This document shows, piece after piece, positions 1 to 8,942 of a stretch of 64,000 nt of DNA; the stretch's first letter is position 1, and each line of letters opens with the position of its first letter. The DNA lies in assembly GCF_032930845.1 (NCBI RefSeq), contig NZ_CP136758.1:2743001-2807000 (forward strand), in the 5' to 3' direction. The notes beneath the pieces were generated by a model. The model saw only the letters and a program-made list of their open reading frames with translations, was not told the DNA's origin and did not search any database. The translations under genes were made by a program, and so were the position numbers. Origin of the DNA: Parvularcula sp. LCG005. GTDB lineage: Bacteria > Pseudomonadota > Alphaproteobacteria > Caulobacterales > Parvularculaceae.

Positions 1-646
1 GGGCCAGCTGGCCCTTGACCTGCAGGACGCCGCTATCATCGCGGTACCCACCATCGGAATAGACATTCAGCCCACCGAACAAACCGCTGCCGCCCCCGGA
101 CAGGGTCGCCTGTCGTCGTTCAAAGGCACCGGCGCTCAGGCGCATCTCTGCCCCATCAGCCGTCAGGGGGTCGGGCGACAGCACGTTAATGCTGCCGTGG
201 ACGGCGTTTGAGCCATAGGTCACATCGCCCGGGCCCCGGATGACCTCAACCCGTCGCGCAAAATCCGTCTGGGCGTCGAAGAGACCATTGACGTTGGCAA
301 AGCCCGCCGACCGCAGCGGCACCCCGTCCTGCAGGTAGAGGAAGGATCCCGCTCCCGCCCCGCCTGTCAGCACAGGTGACCGGATCGCGGTCAGATGCTC
401 CTGGCCGGACCCCGCCTGCACATTCGCCCCGGGAACGATATTGATCAGCTCAGCGGGATGATGCGGCATGATCCGGTCAATAGCGTCCCGATCGATCACC
501 GAGATGGACACCGGCGTGTCGAGGAGTGCGTTTGGTTGTCGAAGCGCCGTCACCACGATCTGGTCTTGGGCGAGTGCGACATTGTGAAGCCCGGCAGCGG
601 CAATGGCGGTGAGGGCGAACGTGGAAACTGAGGTTTTATGCGGCAT
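1..646 (-). CDS. TonB-dependent outer-membrane receptor, N-terminal part (runs off the left edge)
   Basis: Reading the minus strand from the ATG at 646 gives an open frame to base 1 with no stop. It begins with a signal peptide (basic MPHKTS start, hydrophobic core, Ala-Leu-Ala-Gln end near residue 24). A TonB-box-like DQIVVTALRQP follows, then a plug domain with DTPVSISVIDRDAID, YLQDGVPLRSAGFANVNG, RRVEVIRGPGDVTYGSNAVHG and GSINVLSPDP, the usual plug landmarks. Such receptors import siderophores, cobalamin, sugars or other scarce substrates across the outer membrane using TonB/ExbBD energy. The beta-barrel lies outside the window, so the substrate cannot be judged. The gene is divergent from dps. 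No clear Shine-Dalgarno precedes the ATG, but the signal peptide starts there. Confidence 0.9.
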   Translation of the reverse strand, partial: MPHKTSVSTFALTAIAAAGLHNVALAQDQIVVTALRQPNALLDTPVSISVIDRDAIDRIMPHHPAELINIVPGANVQAGSGQEHLTAIRSPVLTGGAGAGSFLYLQDGVPLRSAGFANVNGLFDAQTDFARRVEVIRGPGDVTYGSNAVHGSINVLSPDPLTADGAEMRLSAGAFERRQATLSGGGSGLFGGLNVYSDGGYRDDSGVLQVKGQLA

Positions 647-754
647 GGAGGATCATTTAGCCCGGACAGGTAGCCGCGACGACCCTGACGAGACGCGGGA
701 ACTTTCAGCCCCGCGCGGCATTTCCACTGCATAGAATTTGAAAGGAGCGAACCC

Positions 755-1249
755 ATGTCCGCATCAATGAAACAGGATATCCCCGTCAAAGTTGGCATCG
801 ACCAGAAAGACCGCAAAAAGCTGGCCCAGAAAATGGGCGCCGTGCTGTCCAGCACCTATGTGCTGTACCACAAGACCCACGCTTTTCACTGGAACATTAC
901 CGGCCCAATGTTCTACTCTGTACACAAACTGACCGACGACCAATATCTGGCCCTGGCGGAAGCCATTGACGAGATTGCGGAACGCGTTCGCGCGATCGGC
1001 TTCCCGACACCTGTCGGTCTGGGCAACTACATCAAAGACAGCGTTGTCGATGATGTCGCAGCCCTGCCGGAGCCAGAAGCGATGATCAAGCAGCTGGCCG
1101 AAGACCATCAGTCCATCTCCCGACAGCTCCATGAAGCTGTCGAAGAAGCTGAAGAACTGAACGACGTCTTCACCGCCGATCTTCTGACCGCACGTATTGG
1201 TGCCCATGAAGAAGCCTCGTGGATGCTGTCGGCGCTGATCGCGAAGTAA
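755..1249 (+). CDS. dps: Dps-family DNA-binding ferritin-like protein
   Basis: A 164-residue protein of normal Dps length. Dodecameric Dps proteins oxidise and store iron, use up hydrogen peroxide and coat DNA in stress or stationary phase. The inter-subunit ferroxidase ligands are visible with family spacing: His45 in HAFHWNITG, His57, Asp72 and Glu76 in DEIAER. The short lysine-bearing N-terminus (residues 6-26) could contact DNA. Start is fixed by GAAAGGAG eight bases upstream of the ATG. It is monocistronic: a strong hairpin terminator follows directly. The upstream sequence contains GGAAC-N16-CATT, a near match to alphaproteobacterial EcfG general-stress promoters. Confidence 0.95.
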   Translation: MSASMKQDIPVKVGIDQKDRKKLAQKMGAVLSSTYVLYHKTHAFHWNITGPMFYSVHKLTDDQYLALAEAIDEIAERVRAIGFPTPVGLGNYIKDSVVDDVAALPEPEAMIKQLAEDHQSISRQLHEAVEEAEELNDVFTADLLTARIGAHEEASWMLSALIAK

Positions 1250-1272
1250 TCCGACCCCATTGGATGACTGGA

Positions 1273-1299
1273 GGGGCGCTTCGGCGCCCCTTTTTCTTT
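1273..1299 (+). terminator. Intrinsic terminator of dps
   Basis: Seven-base-pair stem GGGGCGC/GCGCCCC with a TTCG tetraloop, followed by TTTTTCTTT, 24 bases after the dps stop codon. Confidence 0.9.
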
Positions 1300-1434
1300 G
1301 CAGATTCGTTAACGGAGCTGTCCCTACAATCGGCATTGAGTGGCAGCGATTTCATGCCGGCACCCATTGAATGCCGGGCAGCACTCGCTACATTTCGCTG
1401 AACATCCGGATTTGCCGGGACAAGGGAGTTTTCA

Positions 1435-2157
1435 ATGTCCGACAACGAACGCGTTCTTCGCCGAAACAGCACAACGGACGCAGGTGCCGTCATCGACGCA
1501 GGCCTGCGCGAGTATATGCTGGGCGTTTACAACTACATGGCCATGGGCATCGCAGCCACGGCTCTTGTTGCCATGTTCTTTGTGACCAATCCGGCAGCGC
1601 TTGAGTTTGCGATGGGGCTTCGCTTCATCCCGTTCATCGCGCTGCTGGCGATCGGTTTCTTTGCGCCGAAGATGATCTTCAACGGCAGCCCAGCCATGGC
1701 GCACGGCGTCTACTGGGTCTATGTCGCGCTGTGGGGCGTGCTGATCGGTCCAATGGTAGCCGCCTATGTCGGCGCGGGCATGGCAACAGAAGTCTATAAA
1801 GCCTTCTTCATCACCTCCACGATCTTCGCGGCCATGAGCCTTTACGGCTACACGACCAAGAAAGACCTCGCTCCCATGGGCAAGTTCCTCTTCATGGCGT
1901 CGGTTGGTCTTCTCGTGGCCATTGTCGTGAATGTGTTCCTCGGCTCACCGCTGATGAGCTTCATCACCTCCGGTCTCGTTGTTCTCGTGTTCTCGGCCAT
2001 GACGGCTTACGAGACGCAGATGATCAAGAACCTCTATGTGGCCGGTGCTGGTGAGCAGAACAAACGCGCATCGATCTTTGGTGCCTTTGCCCTGTACGGG
2101 ACATTCGTGACGCTGTTCATCCACATTCTGAACCTTCTGGGCATGGCGCGCGACTGA
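1435..2157 (+). CDS. Bax inhibitor-1/YccA family membrane protein
   Basis: A 240-residue, seven-helix inner-membrane protein of the BI-1/YccA (TMBIM) family. Family members act as pH-sensitive cation (Ca2+) leak channels or, as YccA, modulate the FtsH protease; which applies here is not visible. After a polar N-terminus of about 30 residues (RNSTTDAGAVIDAGLREYM, typical of the alphaproteobacterial branch) come evenly spaced hydrophobic helices. The conserved AMTAYETQMIK segment lies near residue 190, and the last helix follows GAFALYGTFV. AAGGGAG precedes the ATG at good spacing. It stands alone, bounded by the dps terminator and its own. Confidence 0.9.
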   Translation: MSDNERVLRRNSTTDAGAVIDAGLREYMLGVYNYMAMGIAATALVAMFFVTNPAALEFAMGLRFIPFIALLAIGFFAPKMIFNGSPAMAHGVYWVYVALWGVLIGPMVAAYVGAGMATEVYKAFFITSTIFAAMSLYGYTTKKDLAPMGKFLFMASVGLLVAIVVNVFLGSPLMSFITSGLVVLVFSAMTAYETQMIKNLYVAGAGEQNKRASIFGAFALYGTFVTLFIHILNLLGMARD

Positions 2158-2181
2158 TCGTTCCCATCCCCGAAAATGATC

Positions 2182-2208
2182 AGGGCGGCCCTCGGGCCGC
2201 CCTTTTTT
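2182..2208 (+). terminator. Intrinsic terminator after the BI-1 gene
   Basis: Ten-base-pair stem AGGGCGGCCC/GGGCCGCCCT with a two-base apex, followed by TTTTTT. It touches the 3' end of the convergent DUF2794 gene. Confidence 0.9.
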
Positions 2209-2545
2209 ATGAGATGAGCTTGAGCTTCTGGCGATCGAAGACCTTGAGCACTGCCCGAAGGTCCGCCCCGCGTTTCAGGATCTGCCCGCCCATGGCAACC
2301 ACAGAATAGGCGCCCTGTTTCTGGCGCAGCTTGGGGCGCTTTTCGATCCTGTACATCGGGGCTTCAGAGGTTCGCCTGAAAATGGAGAACACGGCACGGT
2401 CAGGCGCGCCACCAATCGCGTAGTCCTTCCACTCCCCTGCGGCGACAAAGTAGCCGTAGAGAGACAGGATCTGATCAAGTTCCTCCCGGGAGAAATAGAC
2501 ATCTTCGGCTACCGGTCGGCGGGGGGATGGTTGTGACACGTCCAT
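2207..2545 (-). CDS. DUF2794 domain protein
   Basis: A small soluble protein of 112 residues matching the DUF2794 family, which as far as I know is confined to Alphaproteobacteria and has no known function. Recognisable family blocks are FSREELDQILSLYG, VAAGEWKDYAIGG, AVFSIFRR, PMYRIEKRPKL and QGAYSVVAMGGQILKRG. The ATG two codons inside the longest frame is preferred because the longer form would start with TTG. The gene is monocistronic and convergent with the BI-1 gene. Confidence 0.85.
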   Translation of the reverse strand: MDVSQPSPRRPVAEDVYFSREELDQILSLYGYFVAAGEWKDYAIGGAPDRAVFSIFRRTSEAPMYRIEKRPKLRQKQGAYSVVAMGGQILKRGADLRAVLKVFDRQKLKLIS

Positions 2546-2812
2546 CCTCAAAAGTTATGGCGCAGGCGCGCATTTGTCCATCGTAACGACGACCGATCCG
2601 ACGCCGTTAACCCCTTGGCAAGACTGTCGTTAAATCGCCCCAATTCGCCCTTCACCCCGCCATGATTGCAGCCGACAAGATGATCAGCGTCGGTCGAGGG
2701 GATGACCCTCATTGTTCGGTTTACTCGCCCCCCAGCCCCCGAAATGACGGCCCCTCGACTGACAGCTTAACTCCCCCTTGCCCCCGCCCTCGTTCCGAGG
2801 CACTCCCGCCCA

Positions 2813-3751
2813 ATGGCCTCGCTTGAGCTGATCCTTGCCCCTTTGTTCGGGGCCATTGCCATTGGCGCGATCGCCGGGGCCATGCGCCTGTTCGATCAGG
2901 ACCATGCGCGCACCTTTTCCCGTTTTGTCTTCATGATCGCGATGCCCATCGCCGTCTTCAACGCGATGCGATCGACACCGCCGCCGGGCCCCGCCTTTGC
3001 CGGGATGATCATCGGCTATCTGGCGGGCTTGCTGGTGACCTCCGCCCTCGCCTTCATCGTCGCGCGGCGCTGGCACGGTGCGACAATGCGCGAAGCCGGG
3101 GCCGCGGTCTTCACCACCATCTGCGGCAATGCAGTCTTTTTGGGGCTGCCCATCTCCCTCAGCCTTGAGGGGTGGAGCCAGCCCTTCCTGATCCTCATGA
3201 TCTTTGAAGGCTTTTTTGCCTTTGCGATTGGGGGCGCGCTGGTGACCTGGCCTGAAGGCGAGGCCGATGCCGCCATCTGGCGCAGCGTGCGGGATGCAGG
3301 TGTCCGCGCCCTGCGCAACCCGATCGTCATTGCGGTCATTCTCGGCATGGCCCTGTCCATGACGCACCTGACATTGCCGCCGGTGCTGGCAGCGCCGTTC
3401 GACCTGTTCGGGCGTGTCGCCTCTCCGTTCGGGCTTTTCGTTTTGGGCCTTTATCTTGCGATCCTGCCCCGCGCCGGGGGCACCATGCCTAAGGCCCTGC
3501 TCATCGGGCTGTTGCCGCTGAAGCTTGTCGTTTTCCCCGCGGTGACAGGCGGCATCACCTATCTGCTGACACAGGATGCGCGCCTGACGACCGTGGCCGC
3601 GTTCTTCACGCTGATGCCGCCCGCTGTGTCTTCGATGGTGCTGGCCGCAAACTATCACCAGCTGGAGCGGGAAGTGGCGACGATTGTCGGTGTCGGCACC
3701 GTGCTGGGCCTTGTCACAACGACGCTCTATCTGGCTGTCTTCGCCGCCTAG
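2813..3751 (+). CDS. AEC-family permease (auxin efflux carrier type)
   Basis: A 312-residue integral membrane protein with about ten hydrophobic segments in two halves, as in AEC transporters. Bacterial members move small organic acids such as malate or malonate; the substrate here is unknown. Family signatures are FMIAMPIAVFNAM near residue 45, CGNAVFLGLPI near residue 107 (conserved Asn/Pro crossover) and TLMPPAVSSMVLA near residue 270. No good Shine-Dalgarno is visible, but the N-terminus fits the first family helix. Its TAG stop overlaps the stop of the convergent MFS gene in a CTAG palindrome. Confidence 0.85.
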   Translation: MASLELILAPLFGAIAIGAIAGAMRLFDQDHARTFSRFVFMIAMPIAVFNAMRSTPPPGPAFAGMIIGYLAGLLVTSALAFIVARRWHGATMREAGAAVFTTICGNAVFLGLPISLSLEGWSQPFLILMIFEGFFAFAIGGALVTWPEGEADAAIWRSVRDAGVRALRNPIVIAVILGMALSMTHLTLPPVLAAPFDLFGRVASPFGLFVLGLYLAILPRAGGTMPKALLIGLLPLKLVVFPAVTGGITYLLTQDARLTTVAAFFTLMPPAVSSMVLAANYHQLEREVATIVGVGTVLGLVTTTLYLAVFAA

Positions 3752-5343
3752 TCTTCGGACCGCACAGAATCGTCGACCGATGCGCCGAACAGTCGCCTCA
3801 CGCCCGTGCGCGGTTGCGGATTGGCCTTTTTCGGCCGCGGGGCCTTTTCAATGGATCCGTCGATGAAGAAGGCGGCGACAAGAAATCCAAAGAAACACAG
3901 GGCGATGGAGATCCACGCCAAGGTCTGGAAGCTCGAGATCATCGCCTCGCGATAGTTCTGCGCATTTGCACCGGTCAAAGCGTCGCCTGCCCCATAACCA
4001 AGCAGCGCGACCGCCGGATTGGCCACCTGGTAGAATTGGTGGCTGGCGGCTGCGCCATAGCCGGCAATGGCGAACAGGGTCGCGGCCCGCGCGCAGGTAT
4101 TGTTGATACCGGAAGCAACGCCGTGGGCGTCCTCTGGCGTCGTATTAAAGAGCGCCATGTTCATGCTGGGCACCACAAGCGCGATGCCGGCGCCAAAGAT
4201 CGAGATTGACAGAAACACGCCCCAATAGGTGCCCGCATAGGGCGACAGGCCCATGGTACCGAAGGCAGCGACGCCGACCAGCGACCCGAGCGCGAGCATG
4301 GCGCGGATGCCGAACCGCCGCAGAAGGCGACTGGCCAGCGGTGTAATGACAATCATCGGCAGGGCAAAGCCCAGGAACGCCGTGCCAACCTCATCCATCC
4401 CGAAACCATAGGCGTCGGTCAGGACGATGGGATAGAAGACAAAGATCCCGCCCATCGCCCCATAGAGCAGCAGGGTGATGATATTCAGCGCGTTGAACGT
4501 CCCGATGCCGAACAGGGATGGCGGGGCCATGGGACACGACACGTTCCGTTCCACCACCACAAGAGCCAAGAGCGCCACGAGGCCAATCATGATCGGCGCG
4601 CCCCATTTCAGCGCGGTATGGCCCGCTTGGGGCTCGGACAGGGTGATGAACCCGTAGGCAATCCCGGCAAAGCCGATCACGGCGAGGATGGCGCCCCAAT
4701 AGTCGACCCGGTCCGGCACGCGCGCGGGCTTGCGCGCGGGAACAAACCACCAGGCGATGAACAGCGCCAGGATGCCAAACGGCAGTGGCAGCAGGAAAAT
4801 CGTCCGCCAGCTCGCATTCTCGGCCAGCCATCCCCCGACCGGCGGCCCTACGGCCGTCATCACGGCGGAGGCGAGCGACCACAGGCCGATGGCCATCCCG
4901 CGGGACGTCTTGGGGAAATAGTCGGACAGCAGGGTCAGGGACATGGGCGTCAGCAGCGCCGCCCCGACACCCTGCAGCGCGCGTCCGGCGATCAGCATCT
5001 CGGGACTCGTGGCGAGGGCGCACATGATGGATGCGCCTACGAAGCCGGCAACGCCGGTCATATATATCGCCCGGCGCCCGTAGAAGTCACCAATCGCGCC
5101 GCCGATCAGCATCAGGGCTGAGATGAAAAGCATGTAGATCGACGCCACCCACAACACTTCGCTCAGTGTCGCGCCGAGCCCTGTCTGGATCGGGTCGAGC
5201 GCCAGCGTCACCGCCGTGCCGTTCACGAACGCCATTGAGGAGCCCAGAATTGAAGCTGTCAGAACAGCGGTTCGCTGCAGGCGGGTGGAAGGAGGCGTCT
5301 CGACGTCATCCGCCGCTGCCATATCGCTGGTCGAAGTGGTCAT
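3748..5343 (-). CDS. DHA2-family (14-helix) MFS drug/H+ exporter
   Basis: A 531-residue major facilitator of the EmrB/QacA type. These proton antiporters export drugs, dyes or toxic acids from the inner membrane. Visible motifs: motif A in GDFYGRR after helix 2, the exporter-specific motif C as [13 protein letters not shown] in helix 5, and [19 protein letters not shown] in helix 4. Length and helix count fit the 14-helix branch. The last ~35 residues form a basic cytoplasmic tail. No EmrA-like adaptor or TetR-type regulator is adjacent, so it probably works alone. The divergent neighbour is the acyl-CoA dehydrogenase gene. Confidence 0.9.
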   Translation of the reverse strand: MTTSTSDMAAADDVETPPSTRLQRTAVLTASILGSSMAFVNGTAVTLALDPIQTGLGATLSEVLWVASIYMLFISALMLIGGAIGDFYGRRAIYMTGVAGFVGASIMCALATSPEMLIAGRALQGVGAALLTPMSLTLLSDYFPKTSRGMAIGLWSLASAVMTAVGPPVGGWLAENASWRTIFLLPLPFGILALFIAWWFVPARKPARVPDRVDYWGAILAVIGFAGIAYGFITLSEPQAGHTALKWGAPIMIGLVALLALVVVERNVSCPMAPPSLFGIGTFNALNIITLLLYGAMGGIFVFYPIVLTDAYGFGMDEVGTAFLGFALPMIVITPLASRLLRRFGIRAMLALGSLVGVAAFGTMGLSPYAGTYWGVFLSISIFGAGIALVVPSMNMALFNTTPEDAHGVASGINNTCARAATLFAIAGYGAAASHQFYQVANPAVALLGYGAGDALTGANAQNYREAMISSFQTLAWISIALCFFGFLVAAFFIDGSIEKAPRPKKANPQPRTGVRRLFGASVDDSVRSED

Positions 5344-5452
5344 GGGGCAACGACTTAAACGAAATCACAATCTGCGACAGCCACAACCATTGCTGCAGCG
5401 CAAAAACGGTATAGGGTGGTGGAAAACAGACCCCCTGTCCAAGGAGATAACG

Positions 5453-6331
5453 GTGGCAACGCTAAAGAAAATGGGTGTGATCGGTGCAGGCCAGATGGGC
5501 AGTGGGATTGCTCATGTTTTCGCGCTGGCCGGTTATGATGTCGCTCTGCACGATCGGGACGAGGCGCGGATGACCGCTGGTCTCGACACTATTGAGAAGA
5601 ACATGCTGCGTCAGGTCAGCAAGGATCACTTCTCCCGCGCTGAGATGAAGGGCGCGATTGAACGCCTCTCCCCCGCAAAATCGATGGAAGATCTGTCGGA
5701 TTGCGATCTGGTGGTGGAAGCCGCGACCGAGAACACGGACGTCAAGAAAGATATCTTCCGCGAGCTCTGCAAAACCCTCAAGCCCGACGCCATCATCGGC
5801 ACCAACACTTCCTCCATTTCGATCACCGCGCTGGCCGCCGTTACCGATCGCCCGGACAAGTTCATCGGCCTGCATTTCATGAACCCGGTCCCGCTGATGA
5901 AGCTGGTCGAGATCATCCGCGGCATCGCCACCAGCAACGAGACCTTCGAAACCTGCAAGGCCCTCGTCGAGCATCTCGACAAGACAATGGCGATGTCCGA
6001 GGATTTCCCGGGCTTCATCGTCAACCGCATCCTGATGCCGATGATCAACGAAGCAATCTACACGCTGTATGAAGGCGTTGGCACGGTGGACGCGATCGAC
6101 ACCGGCATGCGCCTGGGCGCCAATCATCCCATGGGGCCGCTGCAACTGGCTGACTTCATCGGCCTCGATACGTGCCTGGCGATCATGCAGGTCCTGTACG
6201 AAGGACTGGCTGACAGCAAATATCGCCCCTGCCCGCTTCTGGTAAAATATGTGGAAGCCGGATGGCTTGGTCGCAAGACGGGTCGCGGCTTCTATGACTA
6301 TTCAGGGGACGTGCCGGTCGCAACCCGCTAG
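5453..6331 (+). CDS. 3-hydroxybutyryl-CoA dehydrogenase
   Basis: Oxidises (S)-3-hydroxyacyl-CoA to 3-ketoacyl-CoA with NAD(P)+, or the reverse, in fatty-acid or polyhydroxyalkanoate metabolism. The GTG start is chosen because AAGGAG stands seven bases upstream and the resulting 292-residue protein has family length; the open frame extends much further upstream but is unlikely to be translated. Rossmann motif GAGQMG is at residues 11-16. The substrate-site block ATENTDVKK follows, then NTSSISIT and [15 protein letters not shown] with catalytic His141. The C-terminal domain contains [29 protein letters not shown] and [11 protein letters not shown]. Monocistronic, followed by a strong hairpin. 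Confidence 0.93.
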   Translation: MATLKKMGVIGAGQMGSGIAHVFALAGYDVALHDRDEARMTAGLDTIEKNMLRQVSKDHFSRAEMKGAIERLSPAKSMEDLSDCDLVVEAATENTDVKKDIFRELCKTLKPDAIIGTNTSSISITALAAVTDRPDKFIGLHFMNPVPLMKLVEIIRGIATSNETFETCKALVEHLDKTMAMSEDFPGFIVNRILMPMINEAIYTLYEGVGTVDAIDTGMRLGANHPMGPLQLADFIGLDTCLAIMQVLYEGLADSKYRPCPLLVKYVEAGWLGRKTGRGFYDYSGDVPVATR

Positions 6332-6351
6332 TCCGACACCTGCATTGACAA

Positions 6352-6834
6352 TCAGGCCGGTCCGTCGGGGCCGGCTTTTTTGTGTTCATCATTCCGGCCA
6401 GACAGGCGCTGATCGAGCTCTCGCCTCTCGGCGCTCGTCAGTCCCGTGACGATAACAGGCTCATTCTGCCGCTGGCGAATAAAGTAGACGGCCAGCCCGC
6501 CGCCCAAGAGAAGAATCAGAAACGGCCCTGACCATAACAGCATGTTGCGGCGGGACAGGCGCGGCTTGAGCAGCACGAACTCACCATAGGGTCCGGTGAT
6601 GTAGGCCGCGGCCTCCTCATTGGTGGCACCGGCCTCAATCTGCTCACGGATGACCTGCACCATTTCCTGGGCCAGGGGGGCGTCGCTCTCCGCAATTGAC
6701 TGGTTCTTGCAGACCACGCATCGCAGCTGTTTTGCGACCTCTTCGACGCGAGCGTCGATTTCAGCATCGTCTGGTCCATCCTGCGCCATGGCAGCACTGA
6801 GGAGACAGGCGAGAACAAAGATCATCCGGATCAT
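6352..6834 (-). CDS. ccmH: Cytochrome c maturation protein CcmH (CycL type)
   Basis: A 160-residue periplasm-facing, membrane-anchored thiol oxidoreductase of cytochrome c maturation system I. It keeps apocytochrome CXXCH cysteines reduced and delivers them to CcmF. A signal-like N-terminal helix ends at Ala17-Gln18. The signature LRCVVCKNQSI places the redox cysteines at 39 and 42. Further family blocks are ESDAPLAQEM, IREQI and YGEFVLLKP, and a single C-terminal membrane helix spans about residues 98-118. The start overlaps the end of ccmF by four bases (ATGA), implying translational coupling. The E. coli C-terminal TPR extension is absent because that part is the separate gene ccmI. Confidence 0.93.
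   Translation of the reverse strand: MIRMIFVLACLLSAAMAQDGPDDAEIDARVEEVAKQLRCVVCKNQSIAESDAPLAQEMVQVIREQIEAGATNEEAAAYITGPYGEFVLLKPRLSRRNMLLWSGPFLILLLGGGLAVYFIRQRQNEPVIVTGLTSAERRELDQRLSGRNDEHKKAGPDGPA
6356..6381 (+). terminator. Intrinsic terminator of the 3-hydroxybutyryl-CoA dehydrogenase gene
   Basis: Eight-pair stem GCCGGTCC/GGGGCCGGC (one G-T pair, four-base loop) followed by six T. The stem lies inside the last codons of the convergent ccmH, whose final residues GPDGPA it encodes. Confidence 0.85.
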
Positions 6835-8822
6835 TCCGCTGGTACTCCCTCAATCATCGGCTGGCTTTTCCGTCGCGGGGCGCCAATGCGGTAGCGCCGA
6901 TCGGACAGAGACAGCCCGCCGCCGAGAACCAGCATCAAACCGCCACCCCACAGGAAAAGGACGAGGGGATGATGGTAAAGACGAACGACGCGTGCGCCGC
7001 CATCTTCTCCGCGCGCATCACCGACGGCGATATAGATATCATCGGCCCAGTTGGGCACGATGGCAGCCTCAACAGTCTCCTGCTCCGCCACCGGGTAGTA
7101 ACGTCGTTCAGGTGTCATGGTGGCGATCCGGCGACCATCCTTCTCCAGACTGAATATCGACATTTCGGTTTCATAATTGGCGACCCTCGCCATCTCGATC
7201 CGTTCATATCTGACCGTCATCCCGGCAATCTCTGCCGTGTCGCCCGGCCGCATCACCGATTGATGCTCTGTCAGCCAGAGAGTTGTCCCAACCATCCCCA
7301 GAACAGCCACGCCGACACCGAAATGGGCCAGACTGCCGCCCCAATAGGCGCGCGGGAACCCGCCAGCGCGAGCGAGCGAGGTTTTCAGCGGCAGACGGAA
7401 CAGTTTCATCCGCTCAGCGATATCCGTCAGCGTCACCGCGAGAATCCAGACGGCGATCATCAGGCCAAGAATGGCAAGAATGCTCTTCAGGCCGGACAGG
7501 TAGAGCGAGATGATGAGTGCAAGACCGGTGGCCCCAAGCGCCAGCTTCATCCGTGACGCCGCCGCCGCCAGGCGCCCGCGCTTCCAAGGCAGGAAAATGC
7601 CCGCCGCCATGATGATCGCCAGAAGGATCATAAGCGGGGTCGTCACGATTGTGTAATAGGGCGGGCCCACGGTCATCCGCTCCCGGGTCGATACCTCGAT
7701 GAACAGCGGCCAGAATGTCCCCAGCATGACCGTAAAGGTCAGCACACAAAGAATGACATTGTTGAGGATCAGCGCACTCTCACGGGAGACCGACGCGAAT
7801 TGCCCGCCTGAGCGCATCGCGCTGCCCCGCAAGGCGAACAGAACCAGCGCACCGCCCGTCAGGACCGCACAGATGACCAGCAGGACCGAGCCGCGCGCGG
7901 GGTCGGTGGCGAAGGCGTGGACGGACGTCAACACCCCGGAGCGAACCACGAACGTGCCCAAGAGAGAAGCGGAGAAGGCGACGATCGCCATCAGGACCGT
8001 CCACAGTTTGAGGGTGTCCCGTTTCTCGACCACGATGGCGGAGTGCAGGAGTGCGGTACCGGCCAGCCACGGCATCAGACTGGCATTTTCGACAGGATCC
8101 CAGAACCAGAACCCGCCCCAGCCGAGCTCGTAATAGGCCCACCACGCGCCCATCGCGATGCCAAGGGTCAGGCTGGACCAGGCCAGCAATGTCCACGGAC
8201 GGACCCAGCGTGCCCAGGCAGGATCGATCCGACCTTCCAGCAGTGCGGCGATGGCGAATGAGAAGGCTACTGAGAAACCGACATACCCCAGATACAAAAA
8301 CGGGGGGTGAAAGGCGAGGCCGGGATCCTGCAGCAGCGGGTTCAAATCGGTGCCATCGAGCGGCACAGGATCAAGACGCAGAAAAGCGTTAGACGTGAAG
8401 AGCGCGAACGCAATGAAGATCAGGCCGATCACCCCCTGTACTCCCAGCACCCGCGCCCGCAGGGTCACCGGCAGTCGGCGCCCGAACCCGGCAACGGCGC
8501 TGCCAAGTCCGGCGAGGATCGTGATCCAGAGAAGAAGTGACCCCTCATGGTTTCCCCACGCGCCGGCAAGCTTGTACAGCACGGGCTTCGCGGAATGCGA
8601 ATTGTCATAGACATTGGCCACGCTGAAATCGGACGTCAGGTAGGCGTGAATAAGCGCGGCAAAAGCGAGGGCAACGAGCACGATCTGACAGTGCGAGGCC
8701 ACTTCGGCGAGGCGCATCGCGGCCCGGTCGCGCCAATGCCCACCGGCGAGCCCTGCCCCCGTCTGAATGGCAGCCACGAGAAGCGCCAGGATCAACGCGA
8801 AATGTCCAAGTTCAATGATCAT
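6831..8822 (-). CDS. ccmF: Heme lyase CcmF (cytochrome c-type biogenesis)
   Basis: A 663-residue polytopic inner-membrane protein that ligates heme from CcmE to apocytochrome c. The tryptophan-rich WWD heme-binding motif, GWGGFWFWDPVENASL, lies near residues 234-249. Flanking family blocks include SVANVYDNSH, GAWGNHEGSLLLW, DLNPLLQDPGLAFHPP and VFVVRSGVLTSVHAFATDP (the last partly conserved). A periplasmic loop precedes the last helix. The length is normal. It is first in a two-gene ccmF-ccmH unit; ccmE and ccmG, often adjacent in Alphaproteobacteria, are not in this window. Divergent from ccmI, with about 120 bases between. Confidence 0.95.
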   Translation of the reverse strand: MIIELGHFALILALLVAAIQTGAGLAGGHWRDRAAMRLAEVASHCQIVLVALAFAALIHAYLTSDFSVANVYDNSHSAKPVLYKLAGAWGNHEGSLLLWITILAGLGSAVAGFGRRLPVTLRARVLGVQGVIGLIFIAFALFTSNAFLRLDPVPLDGTDLNPLLQDPGLAFHPPFLYLGYVGFSVAFSFAIAALLEGRIDPAWARWVRPWTLLAWSSLTLGIAMGAWWAYYELGWGGFWFWDPVENASLMPWLAGTALLHSAIVVEKRDTLKLWTVLMAIVAFSASLLGTFVVRSGVLTSVHAFATDPARGSVLLVICAVLTGGALVLFALRGSAMRSGGQFASVSRESALILNNVILCVLTFTVMLGTFWPLFIEVSTRERMTVGPPYYTIVTTPLMILLAIIMAAGIFLPWKRGRLAAAASRMKLALGATGLALIISLYLSGLKSILAILGLMIAVWILAVTLTDIAERMKLFRLPLKTSLARAGGFPRAYWGGSLAHFGVGVAVLGMVGTTLWLTEHQSVMRPGDTAEIAGMTVRYERIEMARVANYETEMSIFSLEKDGRRIATMTPERRYYPVAEQETVEAAIVPNWADDIYIAVGDARGEDGGARVVRLYHHPLVLFLWGGGLMLVLGGGLSLSDRRYRIGAPRRKSQPMIEGVPAE

Positions 8823-8942
8823 GATGGGTCGCCATAGACCATTGCTGGCTCAACTGAAATGCGTTGTGCCCGCGACCTAGGCACGCAATGCCCTAGATTG
8901 CGGCCCACGGCATCTATATGCAGACCGCGTTGGAGCGCTGTT

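Noticed and set aside
2684-3658. Long minus-strand open frame of 324 codons
   Set aside because: Antisense to the AEC permease; its translation is Gln/Arg/Gly/His-rich low-complexity sequence typical of the mirror frame of GC-rich membrane genes.
5216-5452. N-terminal extension of the 3-hydroxybutyryl-CoA dehydrogenase frame
   Set aside because: It overlaps the divergent exporter gene, has no family similarity, and the internal GTG has an excellent ribosome site.
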